Origin: Pseudarthrobacter chlorophenolicus
GTDB taxonomy: Bacteria > Actinomycetota > Actinomycetes > Actinomycetales > Micrococcaceae
Assembly (NCBI RefSeq): GCF_000962805.1
Contig: NZ_JZTW01000019.1
Location: 20,420 to 84,419 of the forward strand
Length of the DNA: 64,000 bases
Reading direction: 5' to 3'
Both the position numbers and the translations under genes were made by a program. How positions within the stretch are numbered: position 1 is the stretch's first letter; each line of letters begins with the position of its first letter. This document shows positions 60,898 to 64,000 of this stretch, piece after piece. Under the pieces are notes generated by a model. It worked only from the letters and a program-made list of their open reading frames with translations. It was not told where the DNA came from and did not search any database.

Positions 60898-61527
60898 TCA
60901 AGCTCGTCGGGCTGCGTTTTGAAGCCAGCGCCGGAAAGCATCTGTCTCGATATAGCGGCCGCGGTGGTGGGCGGCCAATGCGTCGACGTCTATTGGAATG
61001 CCACGAACCTCTACCGTTCCGTACACGGGAATGGACCCACGGTGCTCGATGATCCGGTGGGCGTAGGTAGCAACCGTGCGATCGATATTGATGTTTGTTC
61101 GAAACTTCGGGTCCTCGGTGGAAAACCCCATGATGACGTGTCTTTGGTAAGCGACGCTGGTCTTACCCCATGTGAAGAACTCCCAGCGCAAATTGGGATG
61201 GCGCTCAATCATCACATCTCCTAGGAAAAGTGCGACGTCGTGAACGACTGAATACCACTCCGGGAGCAACCGACCAGGGTGCTCGGGGTCTGCCTCGACG
61301 TGGGCGTAGAACCAGTCGTTGAGGCGTTGGACGTCGTCATCGGAAGTCCCTAGCTCGAGTCCGTTGGCCTCCAGCAGTCGCCTGAGCATCTCTAACCGCG
61401 TGGGCTTGGTCTGCATGCATTGTTTGAATGCCTGCCGCGCCTCAGCGCGGGAGAGACTGCGGGTTGCCGGCGACACCAGGATCGTAAATTTCGTAGCCGC
61501 TTCCCCAATCGACAGTCGTAGTCCCAC
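60898..61527 (-). CDS. Hypothetical 209-aa soluble protein
   Basis: Helical N-terminal half (SRAEARQAFKQCMQTKPTRLEMLRRLLEANGLELG) followed by VVHDVALFLGDVMIERHPNLRWEFFTWGKTSVAYQ and VMGFS-like HVIMGFSTEDPKF. This looks like the widespread actinobacterial small proteins of unknown role around immunity loci, but I cannot name a family. GTG 61527 is the longest start; a later one is possible. Confidence 0.65.
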   Translation of the reverse strand: MGLRLSIGEAATKFTILVSPATRSLSRAEARQAFKQCMQTKPTRLEMLRRLLEANGLELGTSDDDVQRLNDWFYAHVEADPEHPGRLLPEWYSVVHDVALFLGDVMIERHPNLRWEFFTWGKTSVAYQRHVIMGFSTEDPKFRTNINIDRTVATYAHRIIEHRGSIPVYGTVEVRGIPIDVDALAAHHRGRYIETDAFRRWLQNAARRA

Positions 61528-61894
61528 ACTTCACAGGATCTTCTCCTTGCTCTTGGCGACCAAAAGTCCCAATTCTGGGTTTCGGCCCAACTCTATTCCA
61601 GCGATATTGCCAACCGTGAGCAGAGAAGCGCCCAGGTCGTGAGTCAGCGACGAGTGACAAGCTTCGGGGCGCCGACAGTGGACTTGCCAGCCTCCCAAAC
61701 AAGCCACCGGTGAGAGCGGCGTTCCATTTCCTGAGAACTGGGACCCGAGATTGCGGAGCTGACAGGGGCGCGCTTAGCTTGTGACGTTCAGCGGTAAATG
61801 GCGGGGTTTTAACAGCCCTATTTAGCGCATGGGGTAGTCCGGAAGGGGATCCCTATCGGACGTGCGCAGCTGCTGAGGATAATCCGGGCATGAA
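61528..61894. other. 367-nt stretch without a supported gene
   Basis: Only short, unconvincing frames were seen, with palindrome copy at 61837-61861. A run of direct and inverted short motifs gives no clear RNA fold. It may hold remains of a lost cassette. Confidence 0.4.
61837..61861. repeat. Cassette palindrome in long gap
   Basis: GTCCGGAAGGGGATCCCTAT then CGGAC: GTCCG/CGGAC arms and intact GGATCC core. Not numbered with the others because it lies in the gap rather than at a gene end. Confidence 0.82.
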
Positions 61895-62155
61895 TCAAAA
61901 AAGCGCTTCCCCGCGGAGAACGCGCTCTAGGTCTGCGCTGTTGAGGCTGCTTGCTTCCAGAACCCAGCCCAGGCCATAGCCGGCATTACTTGCAGACCTG
62001 ATTTCTTCACCAAGTACCAGGGCAGCAGCCTTGGATGCCTCGGTGGCTTCCCGCAGCTTTGCGACAGCCGCTTCCAGAGGACGACGAATATCTTCAGGCG
62101 GAACAGAGTACTGAGCGCTTTCGTCGCCAATGCGGAAATTCCAGTCGGGCTCCAT
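61895..62155 (-). CDS. Hypothetical 86-aa protein
   Basis: Short soluble protein: MEPDWNFRIGDESAQY, then a helical region AAVAKLREATEASKAAALVLGEEI and YGLGWVLEASSLNSADLERVLRGE. ATG 62155 has GGAGGA 5 nt upstream. No family recognised. A longer frame upstream runs through a palindrome and is rejected. Confidence 0.65.
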   Translation of the reverse strand: MEPDWNFRIGDESAQYSVPPEDIRRPLEAAVAKLREATEASKAAALVLGEEIRSASNAGYGLGWVLEASSLNSADLERVLRGEALF

Positions 62156-62245
62156 ATGTCCTCCAAAATGATGCTTGGCTTTCGGCCAGCTTAGACACTT
62201 TGGCGTAACGGTACCCCTCCAAAACTCCGGGGCTGGATAAGGATG

Positions 62246-62277
62246 GGTGCCCGGTAGAGGATCCTCCACCGGGCACC
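62246..62277. repeat. Cassette palindrome, best copy
   Basis: GGTGCCCGGTAGAGGATCCT then CCACCGGGCACC: a 32-nt palindrome whose two 16-nt halves are complementary at 15 positions. Use as the type sequence. Confidence 0.95.
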
Positions 62278-62322
62278 ATAAGTGGAACAGATTTAATCGG
62301 GACAGAACTCCCTGCATAACTC

Positions 62323-62895
62323 CTATCGGTGCACGTCGATAGGAGTTGGCTCCGTTTTCGCCGTCGCGGTTCCAGGTGTTTGCCACAGCCTAATGAAATC
62401 AAGGATGTTTCTGCCGTGTTCTGACCGGGACGAGATGACACTTGGCGGGGATGTTGATTCTCTCCAGAGCTGGACCAGGTGCTGCTCGGTCGGGGCGTCC
62501 ACAACCAGGTCAAAAGCTGCGTCTCGGCCGGTAGCGTGGAGCCGCGCACGGTAGCTGCCCTTTTCGTCCCTCGCTACGTTGCCGATGTCCGCTATCTCCC
62601 AATCCGTGGGGGTATTGAAGTAAGCCCGTCCTTCCGGCAGTGTCAGGGATACTTCGTGAACGTCTTCCCAAGCAGGAGAGGCTGCTTCCGGATGTTCCTG
62701 CAAAATTTCGACGGCTAATTCGACTGGTCCTGAATGAACTCCGGTGAACACCAAAGGCACTCGTAGGGGTTGAGGGACTTCACCCCGCCTCGCAGCTTGC
62801 AACGCCGCCATTGGGTCTGTCGGAGGAAGAGGCTCGACAACGAAATCCACGGCGTGGCCAACGGCGCGTATGACAAAGGCGGCTGACTCGATCAC
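62323..62895 (-). CDS. Hypothetical 190-aa soluble protein
   Basis: Mixed alpha/beta protein: VIESAAFVIRAVGHAVDFVVEP, LRVPLVFTGVHSGPVELAVEI, WEDVHEVSLTLPEGRAYF and a Thr/Lys-rich C-terminus. TAGGCT lies 6 nt before GTG 62895, a leaderless start, which decides against the adjacent GTG 62898. No family recognised. Confidence 0.65.
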   Translation of the reverse strand: MIESAAFVIRAVGHAVDFVVEPLPPTDPMAALQAARRGEVPQPLRVPLVFTGVHSGPVELAVEILQEHPEAASPAWEDVHEVSLTLPEGRAYFNTPTDWEIADIGNVARDEKGSYRARLHATGRDAAFDLVVDAPTEQHLVQLWRESTSPPSVISSRSEHGRNILDFIRLWQTPGTATAKTEPTPIDVHR

Positions 62896-62961
62896 CACGT
62901 CAGCCTAACCTCCGCGCCCGGGTCAGGAGACACATTGCCTCGTTTCGGAGCAGGTTCATCT

Positions 62962-62989
62962 GTCCGTAGGGGATCGGCTTAGGGGCGCT
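62962..62989. repeat. Cassette palindrome, copy 18 (variant core)
   Basis: GTCCGTAGGGGATCGGCTTA, sharing GGATCGGCTT with copy 9; the last copy before the decaying right end. Confidence 0.55.
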
Positions 62990-63026
62990 TCTGCGAACTG
63001 CGGTACAGCATGAAAGACTCCAGTTC

Positions 63027-63658
63027 ATGGTGACCGCTGTCCATTACTTCGCGACTCTTGAAGATCAATGATGCTGCTCGATTACTTGGGTGAACCGGGA
63101 ACGGTGACCTTGCATCCATGGCCACTTATCAAGATGCCACTGACGGCCTTGAGCCGGGAAGAAGCGCTTGAGCAATCACCCGTGATGGTTGTTGATCACC
63201 AGCTCGGCTTGCCCATTCCAGTACGTCAGGGTGATGCAGCCATGCAAGGTGGCTCCGTGTCCAGCGTGCTCAATAGATTGAACTGGGAGCGGCTAACGCC
63301 GGCTGAGGATGAAGCCTTGATAGATTCCAATGCTTCGCCCACCATCTTGTGGTCTCCTGCTCGTCTGGATGCAGAAGTGATCTTGCCCAGTTCGCTGGGG
63401 TCACAAGCAGATTCGATGGCGCAAATCTCCAAGGACTATGAAAGATGGGTAAATCGCAGTATGTCGTGGATTCGGCGCAAGGGAACTCGCGTATGGGGGT
63501 TGGAAGGGCGACAGATGCGGCCAGACTTGAACATCGACCTCAGCTTTATCAACACCGTCTTTGCACTCCCAGGTGCCTTACAGTCGCTGGAATCTGGAAC
63601 ACCAGGCCGCAACTCTGACGCAAAAAGAGCTGAACCAGCGGTCGGAAACGGGCAATGA
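63027..63658 (+). pseudogene. Frameshifted hypothetical gene upstream of DUF2750
   Basis: ATG 63027 opens MVTAVHYFATLEDQ and stops at TGA 63069-63071; ATG 63068, in the +2 frame, opens a 196-aa frame whose residues 3-20 (LLDYLGEPGTVTLHPWPL) continue the same sentence. I read this as one gene with a one-base loss near 63067, giving YFATLEDQ-x-MLLDYLGEP. Translational re-start is an alternative. The rest (DLNIDLSFINTVFALPGAL) is intact and overlaps the DUF2750 gene by ATGA. No family name recognised. Confidence 0.6.
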
Positions 63659-63937
63659 CAATTAGTGGTGCGCATGCAACGGCATTTTTCGAGGAAGTCG
63701 TCCGCGAACAGCAAGTCTGGACGATCAGGGATGCTAATGGCTTTCCAGCCCCGCTCGGAAGCGATGGACTACGTAGCATGCCCTTTTGGTCAATGAGCTC
63801 ACGAGCAGAGCGCATCATCTCCAAATGTCCAGGATTATGCCGGCTTCGAAAAAGTCATGATCCCTCTCAGTGAGTGGCAAGCAAAGTGGCTGCCCGGCCT
63901 GGAACGAGACGGGATTGTTAACGCCAACCGAAAATAG
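63655..63937 (+). pseudogene. Broken DUF2750 gene, frameshifted and truncated
   Basis: The frame opens SGAHATAFFEEVVREQQVWTIRDANGFPAPLGSDGLRSMPFW, the DUF2750 core. A single extra base near 63832 (GG for G) ends it prematurely; reading past it restores DYAGFEKVMIPLSEWQAKWLPGLERDGI, the family's expected continuation. That frame then breaks off at the IS21-like sequence and stops at 63937, missing the usual C-terminal 20 or so residues. So both a frameshift and an insertion have damaged it. Confidence 0.8.
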
Positions 63938-64000
63938 GGCCAGTTTTGCCAACTGAAAACAGGGCCACGGGTTGTTGTTCTATTGTGCCTTGAGCTGGGT
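63918..64000 (+). mobile_element. Probable IS21-type insertion sequence end
   Basis: Two 20-nt tandem-like repeats, GCCAACCGAAAATAGGGCCA (63923-63942) and GCCAACTGAAAACAGGGCCA (63948-63967), lie 25 nt apart immediately after TGTTAAC. Multiple internal terminal repeats with GGGCCA are typical of IS21 elements; the transposase genes would be beyond the window edge. Confidence 0.5.

Noticed and set aside
60841..61224. 127-codon plus-strand frame opposite the 209-aa gene
   Set aside because: Shadow of the better-supported minus-strand gene.
61442..61702. 86-codon minus-strand frame before the 209-aa gene
   Set aside because: Overlaps the 209-aa gene start in a different frame; Ser/Arg/Pro-rich and without a ribosome site.
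51968..62989. CRISPR array
   Set aside because: Repeats are spaced by 250-900 nt of coding sequence and are palindromic; there are no uniform 30-40 nt spacers and no cas genes.
51968..62989. Integron gene-cassette array with attC sites
   Set aside because: No RYYYAAC/GTTRRRY core sites and no integrase seen; genes lie in both orientations.
51968..62989. Palindromes as rho-independent terminators
   Set aside because: Stems lack downstream T-tracts, and copies occur both at 3' ends and ahead of start codons.

Overview
This window looks like a high-GC actinobacterial chromosome, most likely Arthrobacter or Pseudarthrobacter (Micrococcaceae). The grounds are the XPB helicase/helicase-associated/cold-shock/DUF3027 neighbourhood, an IdeR-type DtxR regulator with the full ligand set, c-di-AMP riboswitches in front of secreted cell-wall hydrolases, an actinobacterial iol cluster, many GTG/TTG starts and many apparently leaderless genes. 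No rRNA and no CRISPR were seen; there is one tRNA (Arg-CCT).

Layout. 1-9.5 kb: a secreted polysaccharide deacetylase and an APH-fold protein, DUF427 and FHA proteins, then the XPB helicase/helicase-associated pair on the minus strand, a cold-shock-domain protein and a DUF3027 protein. 9.5-15 kb: serC divergent from ideR, then three related secreted hydrolases (M23, NlpC/P60, NlpC/P60-like); the first two each sit behind their own c-di-AMP (ydaO-yuaA) riboswitch. 15-19.1 kb: an HNH nuclease and a molybdenum-cofactor/formate dehydrogenase maturation group (mobA, DUF6457, moeA, fdhD). 19.2-36 kb: a GH38 alpha-mannosidase, an HTH/7-TM pair, an ABC-F protein behind an attenuator-like hairpin, an ABC exporter, NUDIX and DUF6314 proteins, tRNA-Arg, DUF998, an inositol-monophosphatase-like protein, pcrA, a glycosyltransferase and a lipoprotein. 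36-38.5 kb: sucCD. 38.5-50 kb: an ArsR/SRPBCC pair, a tautomerase, and a myo-inositol catabolic operon (iolC, aldolase, iolD, iolA, iolE, iolG, iolH-like, iolT-like). The tautomerase and iolC share an identical 19-nt upstream motif. 50-52 kb: a divergent MarR/MFS pair around a large palindrome.

From about 51.97 kb to the right edge the character changes. Base composition looks less GC-rich, genes are short (55-230 codons) and on either strand. Recognisable products are immunity-type or orphan small proteins: barstar, DUF2019, DUF4265, DUF6188, DUF2750, small lipoproteins and 1-2 TM proteins. Nearly every gene boundary carries one copy of a roughly 28-32 nt palindrome centred on GAGGATCCTC; I count 18 copies, nine with an intact GGATCC core. 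I read this as a poly-immunity, cassette-like array whose units are one gene plus one palindrome. It contains decaying members: a lipoprotein with one in-frame stop, and two frameshifted genes at the right end, where sequence resembling an IS21-type terminus begins. This array is the most interesting part of the window.
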